From contig NC_089749.1 in assembly GCF_040412425.1 (NCBI RefSeq), positions 40,175,739 to 40,239,738 on the forward strand: DNA of 64,000 nucleotides, in the 5' to 3' direction. This DNA comes from Macrobrachium rosenbergii (Eukaryota; Arthropoda; Malacostraca; Decapoda; Palaemonidae). The position numbers and the translations under genes were made by a program. The notes under the pieces were generated by a model. The model searched no databases. It worked only from the letters and a program-made list of their open reading frames with translations, and had not been told where the DNA came from. Within the stretch, counting starts at the first letter, position 1; the number at the start of each line of letters is the position of its first letter. Shown here piece by piece: positions 11,242-24,000 of the stretch.

Positions 11242-11919
11242 GTGGACGAAGGTAAAGGGCCTGCTCCTTCAATGGGACAGTGCCAGGTAAAGATTATAGC
11301 CGGACTTATTGCCCTGCTTGCAAAGTCTATGGGCACTCTGCCCAATGGGCAAAATTCCCTAATAATAATAAGTCAAGTACGCCCACCCTTAGGTCCTCCA
11401 GCCCAGGGTCCCATTTATGTGGCACTTCCCCGAGGTAGGTGCCCTGCCAGCCAGGTCAAGGCAATTGGTGATTCTGGCGTACAAACGCCCCTCATAAGGG
11501 AAGACAAAGTTCCCCATGGAGCTACCGTTAACAGACGTAAACTCGTCACGATTGAAAGTATGAATCACTTTAAGATGATACTTCCTACTGTCAAGTTGAG
11601 GATCACGAGACCTCATAGATTTGAAATCTGTGACCTCTCAGTAGCCAGATACATTCCTGGAGGTTATGATATCCTCCTGGGAGAGGACTTCCAGTCCCCA
11701 TCTAAGTTAGAGCAATCCAGAGGTCCAAATCCCCCAAATCATTCATCAGGCACTAGTAAACCTCAACTGCCTGCATTCGTTCCACTGCCAGTGCCACCTG
11801 AGTGCGATGTGCAGTGGCCCCCTCCATCAAGATCGATTCCAGATCCCATTCCAGTGCCTGGCCCTGCCCCAGTGCCAGGGCCCCCAAATAGATCCCCCTC
11901 CAAGAGATCGCTCACTTGA
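11242..11919 (+). CDS. Retropepsin and Pro-rich region of the gag-protease element, copy 1
   Basis: A 225-residue open frame. A second zinc-knuckle-like segment lies in an overlapping frame at about 11298-11345 (CPACKVYGHSAQWAKF, last Cys replaced by Phe). The protease core reads AIGDSGVQTPLI (D-S-G instead of the usual D-T-G), then YDILLGEDF, the second conserved retropepsin block. A Pro/Val-rich tail follows (PVPGPAPVPGPP). No RT follows in any frame; the Pro-rich coding continues with frameshifts to about 12495. Confidence 0.68.
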   Translation: MDEGKGPAPSMGQCQVKIIAGLIALLAKSMGTLPNGQNSLIIISQVRPPLGPPAQGPIYVALPRGRCPASQVKAIGDSGVQTPLIREDKVPHGATVNRRKLVTIESMNHFKMILPTVKLRITRPHRFEICDLSVARYIPGGYDILLGEDFQSPSKLEQSRGPNPPNHSSGTSKPQLPAFVPLPVPPECDVQWPPPSRSIPDPIPVPGPAPVPGPPNRSPSKRSLT

Positions 11920-11929
11920 TTCACAATCT

Positions 11930-12495
11930 CTGCCAGTGTCACTTGGGTGCACTGAGCAGTGCCACACTCCATCCATCCCCAACGACGAGCAAATCCCAAA
12001 TCAAATATTAATGCCTGGTCCTACCTTAGTGCCAGCACCAGAGCACACCCTGATCTCCATTCCAGAGATCCCAGTCTGGGGCCACCCCTCTCTTCTCCCG
12101 GCTTGGCTCCACTACCAATGCCGGTAAGAGAGACGGATTCTTCCAACCACAACGGAAGCTCACCCAAAGGTGCAGCCTCGCAATCCATGCCTACTCTTAC
12201 CTGCGAGCCTCTCACGCCCCCACCAACCGCTTCGACTCTGTCTCAGTCCGCCACAGACACAACAGTGAGTAAGGATTCTGCCATGTCTCAATTGGCTGAT
12301 GAACTTAAGGAACTGGGACGGATCATGGTAGAGCTTGTAAAAAGGGCCCCTGTGTCAGCCGTCAAAGAAGCCGACACAGGTGGCGCTCAAATACCCTCTC
12401 CGGGCTTGGTTCCACCGACTCCCCGACCAAGACAATCCATCAAAGTAAGAGAGGTTTGTGGAGGAAATACCACAGGCGTGGATAATTCCGCGTAG
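11930..12495 (+). pseudogene. Pro-rich C-terminal region of the gag-protease polyprotein, copy 1
   Basis: The open frame 11959-12495 and an overlapping one at 11807-12127 encode Pro/Ser-rich sequence, then a helical segment (SQLADELKELGRIMVELVKR). The same kind of Pro-rich block with GQCQAPS-like motifs follows the protease in the minus-strand copy. Function unknown; not a known RT or integrase. Confidence 0.5.
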
Positions 12496-13109
12496 CTTAA
12501 AGAGAGCCCCCGAGCTCTCCTGGCACCCATGCCAAACTGGCACAGTGCCATCCCTTTTCCCTACGAAGACATTGGCACCTCTATCTAGGAGAGGATGTCA
12601 GGGTCCTTCACCTATCTATTTTCCTTATAACTCTATCCCTTATACTTTTCCTTTAATATTTCCCTTCCTTACTTTTGATTATTACTCACATTTATTTTAT
12701 GCCTTACCAAGGCCCCATTTTACTTTAATCCCCTCTGCTAATGCAGAGTGCCATTGACTGATATGCCAACTGTATAAGTCCTATGACTTCCCTTTCATTC
12801 CTACCGCAGCATGATGCATTTGAAATACGATATGCCATCGCCATTATCGCAGAAGTTGGCAAATGATCTTGCCCGAGGAGTCGCACCCTCTGGCTACCTT
12901 TGCGGCCTTCTTGGGCTAAGAATGAACTTAGCTGTTTTCCATAGGCTAAGGAATGTAATTTTGGCATATTTAACCATCATCTTTTATTTACAATTATTGA
13001 TTACTCTGAATCTGTCTGCTATTCTCTTTGTGAATCTCTGTAATAAATCTCAAGTCTCAGACTCGTGACCTTGTGTTTATAGTGCCCGAATGGCACTGAG
13101 CTGTTGCTC

Positions 13110-14740
13110 AAGCATCGTGGAAACACCTAACCAAGCCCACGTTTACTTTACTGTAATGTCTCTTCAAGGCAGACTAACTGCACTTGCGCAAAATTCGTAA
13201 TTGATTATTATTAAGAGTGCATGAAGTATCTCTAGAATTAACCTAGTATTAATTCATTGTTTTAACTATACCATTACGTTGTGAAAATATTCTGATTAAA
13301 ACTGCCTTAACATAATAGGAATTTAATGATAAGAATATGTCATTTCTAGCAGCAAGTATTTATTCTGCAATTATACATAAATATCACAGTGTTGCTTTGC
13401 CTCTTGAAATTAATTGCTACGCAGAAGTTTAAGTTAAATTTTAAGGCACCAAAGGGAAATGAGAGAGAAGTAAAGTAGAGTCTTTAAGTGAGATGGCTTG
13501 CCGGTAATCATTCTCACCTGATCCAGGGTGTGAATGCCAACTTGGTTGGGAAGGTGCAACGGATGGACCCTCTTTCCAAGCCACCTCACCCGTTTTTACA
13601 TCCGTAACGTACCCAAGAAAGAAATAAAATTCATTTCAATTGTTTTAATTACTAGAACCTTGGGTTTCCACTCACCCCTTCATAAACTCTCTCCTTCATT
13701 CCCCAAAATGGTTAAGCCTAACCCTTCTCTCTGTTCAAATGACTGCCTAAGGCCATGTTTCCGGGTGACCTTCATACCTTCTTGGCATCAAGCAGCAGGC
13801 AATGGAGCCAAAAAAGAGAAAGTTGGCACCGCTGTATAGAAAACGTGACAAAGATTGACCTTTGCGCCATCTACCTGGACGCGAAGGGGTAATCTCTGAA
13901 GTTATTTATAGATGGTGCAATGGCAATTGGGAGAGAGAAGAGCTCTGAATGCCACCGAGGACAGATGTCCTTACCCTTTCCTGACCCTCGAACTTTTCAC
14001 GTGTTCGACCACGAGGTTCGAAACAGTATACTTTTGTAGTGGCATTTCCTTTAATTCCCTCCTCCATCGCCAGCGCCCTATCGAATGAGGACACCATCGT
14101 CTTGACGAAGGTAATGTACCGGAATAAGGTTTCTTAGTCAGTCACGATTCCTGTTATTTCTCTGTCTGATTTTCATTTATTTTCCATTGTGCGACCACCT
14201 TCAGTAATTCGTGTTGGAGCATCCAGTGTTAATGTAATTATGCATTTAGTGTTGAACTGAGTTATTTGGCACCATCTGTGCATTCCCTCCGTTCCCTTTG
14301 AGCGTTTTATTATTCTTGTAAGTAACCGTCGTGCATATATTGCAGATAGGCCTCAACTGTGGAATCACTCGACTCTGTCCCATGTACAGTACCCCTTCTA
14401 ACCCCCTCTGCGATGTTCTTGTTATAAAGACATCTTTGGCATAGAATATTTATCCCGTGTAGGATAAATATTATTATTACCTTCCCTGTAATTCGTCATT
14501 CTTCTGATCTGTGTTTGTCATGTAAATATAATTAGTTAAGAGAACCCTTGAGTTTACGTAATTTTCACTCACATGGGAAGGCCCTCAGCCACAGATTCTC
14601 CCTTGCTTTGTCTGCGAAGTTGCCCTAATATTGAGTCAAATGTGTAATAAATACAGTAGATTTCTTGATAATGTATACAACTCCCTGCGTTCATCCGTTG
14701 CCGCCCAGAATCAAATAAGTATCCCTTGGGCATTCGTAGA
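13110..14740. other. Intron 1 stretch, nothing recognised
   Basis: No domain, RNA gene or clear repeat seen; short open frames only. The first part could still belong to the LTR of the preceding element. Confidence 0.4.
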
Positions 14741-14850
14741 AATATATATATACATGTATATATATGTGTGTACAGTATATATATATATACATATATACTT
14801 ATATATAAATATGTTTATACATATAAATATCATATATATATATGTAAATA
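14741..14850. repeat. Imperfect TA/TATG low-complexity tract
   Basis: Alternating TA, TATG and TATAC strings over about 110 bp. Confidence 0.85.
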
Positions 14851-14992
14851 AATATGGAGAAATATAGTACCATTGTATACTGATTTCTGCGTTTACTTTT
14901 GAAAAAGAAATTTTCATCCATACGCGTTCATTTTACTTTTAAACATACAGTCAGTGGATTTACGTCGTTAATATGAACAGAGAATTTTATCG

Positions 14993-14998
<6 letters not shown>

Positions 14999-15067
<69 letters not shown>
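14999..15067. repeat. (GA)n microsatellite
   Basis: GA run of about 68 bp. Further GT/GA tracts at 15382-15439 and a GA run at 15613-15650 lie in the same stretch. Confidence 0.96.
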
Positions 15068-15070
<3 letters not shown>

Positions 15071-15381
15071 CTTGCTTTGCTCGCATCGAAAAAAATTAGT
15101 TTTCCTTTAATTAAGCGTGAAATGAGACAGACAGTAAGGCACTCAGGCACACTCGCACACACACAAGAGGAATGAGGTTGAAATAAGCTAAGTTACTGAC
15201 AAGATAACAAGTTGCTCCGCAGAGAGGATTGATTACAGCAGAGACATTGCATGGAAAGCTATTTCATCATTCTGTTACACTCCGTTGCACTCATTCTATT
15301 CAAATGGGATAAGATAGGTTTCTGTTCATAAGATGTGCATATGTGATGGGAGAGAGCAAATGAGCCGATATGTATCTCTGA

Positions 15382-15382
15382 C

Positions 15383-15436
<54 letters not shown>

Positions 15437-15439
15437 AGG
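15382..15439. repeat. (GT)n-(GA)n compound microsatellite
   Basis: GT run followed by interrupted GA runs. Confidence 0.92.
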
Positions 15440-15607
15440 TAAGTATCAGAGAAAATATTACTTCAGTAACGAACAGTCAAGGACACCAAATTCTTCGAGG
15501 CATTTTGTACTCATTTTCGTGATTCCGAGCATTCCATCATGCAGAATCAACTTAGAGATGCAATGCAAGAAGCATAATAAAGAGTATTTACCCTCAGGGA
15601 TAACACA

Positions 15608-15612
<5 letters not shown>

Positions 15613-15650
<38 letters not shown>
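15613..15650. repeat. (GA)n microsatellite
   Basis: GA run of about 38 bp. Confidence 0.93.
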
Positions 15651-15653
<3 letters not shown>

Positions 15654-16726
15654 TGCTTTGGATATAAACCTCTCCGTGACCCTCATTGTTTGAACGAGCT
15701 GCAGATGTCCTGCGACGGTCATTTGTTCTCTCTTCTTCTTACTTTCAGTCTGCAGCTACAGGTGTGACCCGCAACACTGGAATGACCACCAAGCATATAA
15801 TTCATTTGTTAGGAAATCAGAGAGAAAGAGAGAGAGAGAGGAATAAATAGCGACATATAAAACAAAGATAAGAAGTGAATAATAGAATTTGAGGATAACC
15901 GGAAGACAGCGAAGTAAGATTGGTGCGCGAATCGAAATAGTTTTTTTTTTTTTTTTTTAGCTGATAGGTAAGATGGGTGAAAGAAGGGGGAGGGCAGTTA
16001 GCTAGCTAACCATGGTAGGGAATAGTTTAGAAAGTGAAATATTAGTAAGAGTAATGTCAAGTGTGGTTTATCCACAATTTTATTTAGGTAAAGGGTACAA
16101 TTTTTTCTAATATTAACATATTACAATAATAATTTTACATTATAACAACATGGTAAATTGTACATATTGCATATTTTGAATTTTATTTCTTATTAGTATA
16201 ATCCTATTTAAAACATAAAATAAAATAAAAAAAATTAGTTCCAATTTCCTCATTTTAACCTTGATGTTAATTATCATAATGATTTTGCATGATACCTACA
16301 TAGTAAATTCTAAATATTACTTTTTCACAAGGCTTTTTCTTAATAATATAATGGTTGAGGTTCATCACGATGAAGATATGAAGATACTCTTCCCCACCAT
16401 CTGTGGTTTGTGTTGTTTGGGTGGTTTCTCTCTTCTGCTACCGATTCTTCTGTTAATTCACTGTTGTATTGATCTAGTTTGATCCATATGTTGGTTGCCA
16501 GTCTGTATAATCTTTGATTAATTGGTTCTACTTTGTATTTTTGTGTATTTGTTCTATATTTAGATCGTCATCTTCTTGATTGTTTCTCACTGCGGACCTT
16601 AGTATCTTATTTTGGAATTTTTGTAATGCACTTATATTGAAGTCGATGCTAAACACGTGGGTATTGGTGGATATTCTATTATTGGTCTGATTAGGCTTTT
16701 GTAGAAATGGATTTTGATATTTGTGT

Positions 16727-19141
16727 TCATATTCCTAAATCGTTTTTTTTTAGCTTTGTATTTTGTGTTCTTGCTATTCTTAGCCTTTCTCTCACGTGTC
16801 TTGATATTCCTCTTTGTCCGAATTGCATTCCTAGTATTCTTGTGCTTTTACTAAAATTCATCGGTTGTTGGTCTAACATTATTTGTGCAGGTTTGTAAGC
16901 AGACACTGATACTAGTTGGAATTTAGATTTATTTGTCTTTATCTTCCACTTCTTTTCAAACTGATTTATTCTTTCAGTTTGGTTCATTTTTTTGTGCTCT
17001 TGTCTTTTCAAAGTTGGATCCCTTTTTCGAGTGCGTTTTTCTGGGTGTATAATTATTTGAGTTATATCATCTGCAAAGCAGACATCAGTACAGTACTCTG
17101 GTGGTGAAGTCATATCTGATGTATATAATATGAATAGTGTTGGACTGAGTACAGATCCTTGTGGGACTCCACTTAGTAACGGGAATGGATTCCCTATGTA
17201 TTTTGTGACTTGATTGCTGCTGTTCGATCTTTGATGAAGTTGCATAGTATTTTCTCAAAAATGTCTGGAAGGTTGAGATGTAATATTTTGTATTGAAGTC
17301 CTTGTATCCATACTTTGTCAAATGCCTTTGTTATATCTCTACATACTTGGTTACATAGGTACCTTCTTCTTTGTGATAGTGCAATACTCTCATATATTGT
17401 TGCTATTGCAATCTGGGTCCCTCTTCCTTTTCTAAATCCATATTGATTATTATTGTGTAGCTGATTACCTTCTAGGAACAACACTAATCTGTTGTTAATT
17501 ATTTTTCAAATATTTTGCCCGGTACTTCTAGTAATGATGTTGGTCTATAATTCTCTACCTGACTAGTATCTTTTCCTGGTTTGGGTATCAAAATCATTAT
17601 TGCATTCTTGAATATAATTGGAAAATATCCCATTGAGAGAGCCCAGTTGTATATTTCTCTTAATTTTTCAAGTGCAATGTCTGGTAAATTTTGAATTATG
17701 ACCTTGTTAATTCCACTCTTTCCTGGTGCTTTGTGTTTAAAATTTTTATTATTATTTTGATTTCCCATAACTCTATTTTCCTTGTTAATGGGCAGTCTTC
17801 ATTGAGTCTGCTAATATCAGCTGCATGATGCGGATTTGTTCTGTTTCTGTGTTGTTCAATGAATTCATTGACTATTGTCTCATGTTGGTTGTCAAATTTT
17901 GGTTATCCTCCTGCGTTATCTGGAATATTTCCTGCCAGTAGGCCTTGTGCAGTACTTCCTTCTCTTTGTCATCATATATTTTCTCATTCCCATGCTTTAT
18001 GTATGGTGAAGTATTAGTTTTGCTTCCCATCAGTCTTGCAACGGAGTTCCAAAATTGTTTTGGGTTATTGTACTGTATTTCTGTGTTTTTTATTAGGTCT
18101 TCCCAATTTTGATGATATAATCTTGAGTTTTCTTGTACTAACTGTTCTTGTAATGACACATATCTTCTCATTAATATGTTGTTCCACCCTGTTATAAGTA
18201 CTGTGTTTTGGATGTTGTTGTAGTGCCATTGTATCAATTTCAACTTATCACTACTAATAGGATGTGGAAGTGTGGTGTATTTAGTTATGGGTATATGATT
18301 TTTATTGCTTCCTCTATATTTCTGTACCATTCTTCAAGCTCACCATCTACTATTTCTTTTTGTTATTTCTATTTCATTTGAATTTATTGTTAGTTGTCTA
18401 CTTATTTTTTTCTTCTATTTCATTTTGAAACTTTCCCAACTTGCTCTTTTTATATTTGGTATTTCTAAGGATGGAATCATTATTGGATTGGTTGACAATG
18501 TAATTACCATTGGTATGTGATCGGAGGAGGTTGCTGGTCCTCTTGTAACGGCAATATTGAGGTGAATTTTATTATTTCCCAATATTATATCTGGCTTCCC
18601 TTTTCTGTTATTTGCTACAAAGGTATCGAAATCAGGTCCTAAGTGTATGATATACTTTTATTTATTAATCTGACTATTTCTTGTCCTGTGTAATTAGATT
18701 GCCTATATCCAAATATTTGGTGTCTGGCATTTCGATCGGCAATGAGGTAGGTTGGTTCTCTCCTGTTCATTAACTTCATGACATCCGGAAGTGGGAAATA
18801 ATGTCTTCTTGGCGGCTTGTAAGCTGTGGCGATCACTATCGGTCCTTTGTTAGTTTGAATTTGGACTGCTAAAAAGTCGTCTTGAAATCGTCTATTATCT
18901 TATGTCTAATATTACTCTTGATTGCTATTGCAATTCCTGCAAAGGGTTCATCAGCAAAGTTTTGCGTATATGTATTATATCCAAACATTTTCAGAGTTTC
19001 ATTTCCTTTCATACCATGTTCATTGATTAATATTATGTCAGGGTCTTCTTCTCTATATATATTGTATAATTCAAATTTCTTTGTTTTCCAGGATTTGACG
19101 TTGTGCTGAATTATTTTAATTCTTCGTAGAGTTGGGTCCAT
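16727..19141 (-). pseudogene. LINE ORF2, APE endonuclease and reverse transcriptase
   Basis: Starts MDPTLRRIKIIQHNV at 19141. Endonuclease blocks: QHNV, INEHG, and LIADRNARHQIFGY (about 18836-18700). RT blocks in order: NYRPTSLL (about 17550), QYGFRKGRGT, DITKAFDKVW, GVPQGSVLSPTLF and the catalytic CFADD (about 17080). A thumb-like region follows to 16727. At least five frame breaks; inactive as read. Confidence 0.82.
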
Positions 19142-19156
19142 TCGAGTTACAGTGGT

Positions 19157-20544
19157 CTAGTAATTTTGTTCTTTTCTTTCACTTTTCCGTTTACTGGTGT
19201 TATTGGCTACTGGCGTAGTACTTTTGATGCTGAAGTTGATCCCTGTGGATTTTTGTAAGATGGGAGAGTTGGAGAAACCTGAGAAGCTTGGTAGTGAGGC
19301 TTGTATTTCTTCTGTTAATTGATGCTGCGTTTCTTGCAAATTACTTATGCGTCCTGAGGGATGGATTGGTGAGTTCGAGTCCGAACTGGGCTCAATTCCG
19401 AGTGTAAAGTCTTCATCTGATGAGTCGTCCTCTGAGCTCTCTGCTGTGTTTTCTTCATATTGTGTGCAGTCTTGCACATCTTGTTGTATATCCTGAGTTG
19501 CTTGTAAATCTTCTGCTTTGCTTGTATGGTTTTCTTGTCTTTTATTCCTTTCCATGGTGCTTGCTATCATGTTTATTGTTTCTTTAGAAGTGTATTGTAG
19601 GTAAATTGTTATCTGCTAATATGCTGTTTATTACTGAGGGTAGAATCCTTCTTGGCGCAGCCCCAGTTTTATTGCTAAATTTGTTATTATCGTGATTCTT
19701 GTCTCTTCTTGTATACTACTTATATTATTTTGGATGTTATTTGCATTAGCCTGGCAATTTCCTGTATTAGTGGCTGTAACTTTGAAGTAACTTGTACGGT
19801 TGCTTATAGTGGATGTTGCATTTCTGTTTGCTTTGATCTCTTGAATTTTTATTTTCATTAGGGCCTTTCTCACTGGGCATTTCGCTGCTAAAGTTCTATG
19901 TTGTTGATTGCAGTTAACACATTTTTTCGTATTTTCTTTACATTCTCTGTATGTATGATCATGTGATGAACATTCAGAGCATATTTTATAGTTATTATCT
20001 TTAGGCATTCCTTAAGCAGATGCTCATAAGAGTAGCATCTGTAGCAAAATGACAAATTTACAAATATATCCTCTTCAATGTGTTCACTTGGAATGTATTG
20101 GTAGGCTACAAATAATCCCCTTTCTATGGCTCGCTTTGCCATCTTCGGTGTTTCAAACTTTATTTTCATGGCGTGGGAATTGTTTTGGATTTTGATCACC
20201 TCATCCACTGCAGCCCATTCGTTTTTCCTCTCGATACTGTCTTTAAGGTCGTCTTCTCCGTATTCTACCGTTGTAGCGTCTAGGTATTTTGCTACTATAG
20301 TTTTCATGGAATTATATTCTGGGGGGTCTATTACCTCAAACTCTTCATTTGCAAAAACTGTCCTGTTCTCTGAATTAAGAATCTTTTCTGAGTCATCTTC
20401 GTGAACATTGACAAAGAATGCTGTGTTGGCGTGGATTACTCTTTGGACTCTAGCCTGGATGGCGCCTATACACTGCCATAACTTGAGCCGTCTACTTGGC
20501 TCGTCATGCGGTTTAGGACTATTTTCTTGTATCTTAATCTTCAT
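19157..20544 (-). pseudogene. LINE ORF1, gag-like RNA-binding protein
   Basis: Three open pieces in slightly different frames. The N-terminal part (from 20544) has an RRM/alpha-beta-like region, then three zinc knuckles: CYRCYSYEHLLKEC, CSECSSHDHTYREC and CVNCNQQHRTLAAKC. An acidic Ser-rich tail ends at 19157 (EDDSSDEDF). Such ORF1 proteins bind the element RNA. Frameshifts near 20000 and 19600 break it. ORF2 starts 16 bp further on. Confidence 0.75.
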
Positions 20545-20765
20545 TTTGAATCATGTTATTTACTACTTTCTTGAAGTTTTGCCACAAAGAAGGGTGACAC
20601 ATAAGCCTAGCTATGCTGGTACTGAAATAAGAGGCCAGAACGATGCCGAAGACCTAGAATCGAGGAAAGATTTTGAAAAACCTCACGGGCTACTTTCCTC
20701 GGATACTAGGCAGTCATGAGAACACGTCTTTCCCCTGCGGTTGCCGGAGGCAGACTCTCGAAATA

Positions 20766-20773
20766 GTTGAAAA
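20766..20773. repeat. 8-bp target-site duplication, left
   Basis: GTTGAAAA, repeated exactly at 23871-23878 on the other side of the hAT element. Confidence 0.95.
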
Positions 20774-23700
20774 CAGGGCTCCCACTCAAATTTTTTAAAT
20801 AAACCTAGATAGCACTTGAAAAAAACCCAGATTCCTACAAAAAAACATAGATATTATATTTTGCATAAAATAATATAGCAGTACTTACAAGAGTTGAAAC
20901 AGTGATGCAAATATTTACTTGATTATAGTTCTTCTTCTGAATTTACATCTGCAGAGCAAACATTTGTTTCGAGAAGACTTTTTTGCTCTTTAAGTCGTTT
21001 TTCATACCTCCGGTGACATGTACCTTCGACAACGTCTCTCACAAGTTCTGGTTTAGGTGTCCATGTGTAGCAGTTTTGCTGACCTCTCGATAATGCTTGT
21101 TTTGCCAACAACCTTTCCTTAACAGTATCAGTTTTTAGCGAGTTTGTCTGTTTTGTCTTTACATGATTAACGAGTGAGAATATCCTTTCCACACACGCTG
21201 AGGAGTGTGGCAAAACAGTAAGATGGGTCATGAAATTAGAAAGTAATCCAAATTTTGAATTGTCTAAGCCATCTTTAATGTTACGCAGAGAATACCAGAA
21301 ATCGGGAATAGATTTGTAGGACAGTGATACATCTTTGAACTGACGAAAAAGCCTCCATTCATCGTCCAAATTATCTAGTTGATCTTCAGGAACAAGGTGG
21401 GGAAAATGCAGGGCCACATTCATTATTGAACTAGGAGATTTTGTAAGATCTTTTGCTACAGCGGGATCTAAAATCCCTAAACTGGCAACAATTCCTTCTT
21501 CCTCTAATGGAAATCGTTTTTTTATTTGCAAGCACAGAGCAACCAAGAAATTTAAACAATCAGTTCTAAACCTTGTTTCACTTTCTCCAATTGGCATCAA
21601 AGACAGTAGTCTCATGCATCGTCCACCTAAATATAAATCCTTTAATTGTTTGTGTATCTGTTTGTTACTTGGGTCGATTTCAGATATTTTTGAGGAATTA
21701 ATGACTTCTTCCTTAATAAAACAACTGATAATGTTTTTGTATTCAGAATACACCATTGAATGCAAGGCATGGAGTCTGAAGTGTTCTGACTGAAATTCGA
21801 TATTCAAACTGTTAACTTTTTCCAATACATAATTTAAAAAGAGAAGCAAGTGTTTCGTTCCTGTATTTTTCATAGTTTGGTAGAGAGCATTTGCCCCATC
21901 AATCTTATCAACCTTAGATTCAGACTGAAAATAAAGCAGTAAGGCATCCCATTGCTCAAGAATGATTTTTATTACATTTCCACGAGACAACCAGCGAGTT
22001 TGTGCTAGTTTAGGTATTTTGTGGTTTTCAGTTTTTGTGACCTCTTGCATAAGGGCAAAATCTTTTATTCGCTTACTGCTGCGTGAGAAATAAGAAGATA
22101 TATCCTTTACAAAAATTTCAAGATAGGATGGTAGCACCTTGAGAGCATGACTAGCACACAACGCGAAGGAATGACATACGCAACCCATAACAAAAGGAAT
22201 GGAACATCTTGTTTTAGTAATGTTTGAAATCCACTCTTACTTCCCATCATGGTGGAACAGTTGTCACTGCCAAACCCCACAATATTGCCCATGGGGATTC
22301 CTTTTTCTTTAAGACTTCTCTTAACAGCCTCATATAATCCTTCAGCCGTTCCATTTTCAACAGAAACTGTATCTAGTAAACTGTCGACAACATCACCTCT
22401 ATGAACATCAAAATACCTAATGACGATAGCTAACACCTGAGATACTGATATGTCAGTACTCTCATCGATAATTAATGAGAATTTTACCTTTTTACATATA
22501 TCAGCAATTTCCATTTTTTCATGGTAAGCAATACCTTCTTGGACAAGATAAGAAGCTTTTGTTGCACGCATAGTTATTGCTTTTGCAATTTTGCTGTCGT
22601 GAAAGGCTTTCTTGCACACTTCTACGAGATGATCTGTTTGAGCAAATGGCGTATGATGTTCGGCAATGAAAGCAGATATCATGAGTTCTGCCTTTGCTAC
22701 CTCCTCATTTTCTGTAGGTTTCTGTTTTTTAACAAATATGTCTAACTTTGTTGTTGACTTTGCAATTTTCATATTGTTCTCATGTTTACCCGTTTTACTG
22801 TGCGCTAATAACATAGATTTATTTGCATTTCTTATTTTTATTTTACAGCATATGCAATAACTACATCCCTTTTCAGTGGGATCTTCTTTGAGCCATTCTT
22901 TCAGATTTTCATTTTTCAACCATTCTTCTTTAAAAGATTGTTTATACCACTTTTTAGACACCTTTTTAGGAGGGCTAGCCATTTTGATATCGTATTTCTG
23001 GAATAAAAATAAAATATATATTACACAAATAACAAAAATGCACTGTTATTGAATGCACAATCACAGCTTTACGAAAAAGAAACGCACAATGAAGCTATCA
23101 GAACTGGACTGAGGAGTGAGGGACAATGCTGTTGCGCTGCAGACTCAGTGGTTCATGCAAGTAACAATGAACATGTTTAATACAGTGAGAAGTGGGATAC
23201 AGTTCTGCAATAGAGGGTAACTGGGTTACGTATTTAGTTGAAACATGAACGTAAGCAATAGCAAACGTGTTCAAAGTTGCTTCACGGACTCTCCTATGCT
23301 ATTCAGATTTCAGTACCTTGAAGAGAAGAGTAATAAAGAAATACATTTATGCAGCAGTGGGTTACATACCTAGTTTAAACTTCATGCGTATGCAATAGTG
23401 AACATGTACAAATCCTGCCTGTACCAGACTTTGAGTTTCAATTTCCTTTTATTGAAGTACTTGCAATGTCTATATATTTTATTATTAAATGGTCATTGTT
23501 CAAAAGCGCTAAATTTCACGCTATATAAATCAGAAATGAGCTAAAAGAAGCGCTAAATTATTTTTTTTTCTCACTAAATGATAACAAGAAGCGCTAAATC
23601 TAGTGCAAAAAGTGCTAAATTAGCAACACTGTTTGATACGGCCATGAAACAGATTAAACAAATGTTGTTTCATCTGATTTGTGCTTTTACATACTCTATA

Positions 23701-23870
23701 ATAGTATAAATTTTTATTTATAGTATTCAATTTAATTTAATTAATAATAATTCATATATATTCTGAAAAAAACCTAGAATTTATGACATTTTTCATAATT
23801 AAACCTAGAAACCTAGGTGGGACTTAAAAAACCCAGATCTGGGTGGAAAAACCCAGGAGTGGGAGCCCTG
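20774..23870 (-). mobile_element. Complete hAT transposon with perfect TIRs and target duplication
   Basis: Perfect 14-bp terminal inverted repeats: CAGGGCTCCCACTC at 20774-20787 and its reverse complement at 23857-23870. Identical 8-bp flanks GTTGAAAA lie on both sides. Total length is 3097 bp. It carries one transposase gene on the minus strand (20923-22982), broken by a single frameshift. The subterminal regions contain repeated AACCTAG/ACCCAG words. It sits directly next to the 5' side of the LINE in receptor intron 1. The clean ends suggest a fairly recent insertion. Confidence 0.95.
20923..22982 (-). pseudogene. hAT transposase with BED-like zinc finger, one frameshift
   Basis: The first part (22982-22107) begins MASPPKKVSKKWYKQSF and has a zinc finger (CSYCICC ... 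HSKTGKH). The catalytic region follows, with IIDESTDISVSQ, holding the first catalytic Asp, and GFGSDNCSTMMG. The second part (22188-20923) contains CVCHSFALCASHA, the family's TRWLSRG block and the C-terminal dimerisation domain (SSACVERIFSLVNHVKT). Together they give about 680 residues, full length for this SCAND3/ZBED-like group. The frames meet at about 22200-22215 near a short A-run, so a single-base indel separates them. It could be a real mutation or a sequencing error. Confidence 0.85.
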
Positions 23871-23878
23871 GTTGAAAA
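23871..23878. repeat. 8-bp target-site duplication, right
   Basis: GTTGAAAA, identical to 20766-20773. Confidence 0.95.
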
Positions 23879-24000
23879 GACAGAAAAGGAATCTTGGATA
23901 TATGTGAATAAGAACAATCAGGCGACAAACAGAAAAGTGGTGAAGGAAGGACGAGAGGAGAAGAGAGAAAGAAATAGAAAGTAAATAACAATAATCGTAG

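Larger units (their letters stand above)
10200..13110 (+). mobile_element. LTR retroelement (Ty3/gypsy-like) with gag and protease but no RT, copy 1
   Basis: In order: gag N-terminus with a charged coiled-coil, capsid-like helical region, two damaged zinc knuckles, retropepsin and a Pro-rich region. A purine-rich tract (GGAGAGGA, 12588-12595) follows, abutting TGTCAGGG, which looks like a polypurine tract and the start of a 3' LTR (12596 to about 13110, with AATAAA near 13040). No reverse transcriptase, RNase H or integrase lies between protease and the putative LTR. A related copy on the minus strand (about 55150-58280) has the same layout. The 5' LTR was not identified. Confidence 0.68.
15941..20700 (-). 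mobile_element. Non-LTR retrotransposon (jockey-like LINE), minus strand
   Basis: Reading on the minus strand: ORF1 with three CCHC zinc knuckles (20544-19157), an APE-type endonuclease (19141 to about 18640) and a reverse transcriptase (18330-16727). An AT-rich 3' region then runs towards a T18 run (15941-15959) that could be the remnant of the poly(A) tail. The two-ORF layout with gag-like knuckles and an APE endonuclease fits the jockey/CR1 superfamily. Stops and shifts interrupt both ORFs. It lies antisense in receptor intron 1. The exact ends are uncertain. Confidence 0.82.

Noticed and set aside
20126..20719. Plus-strand ORFs opposite LINE ORF1
   Set aside because: Shadow frames of the antisense element; hydrophobic composition comes from the complement of Lys/Asn/Glu codons.
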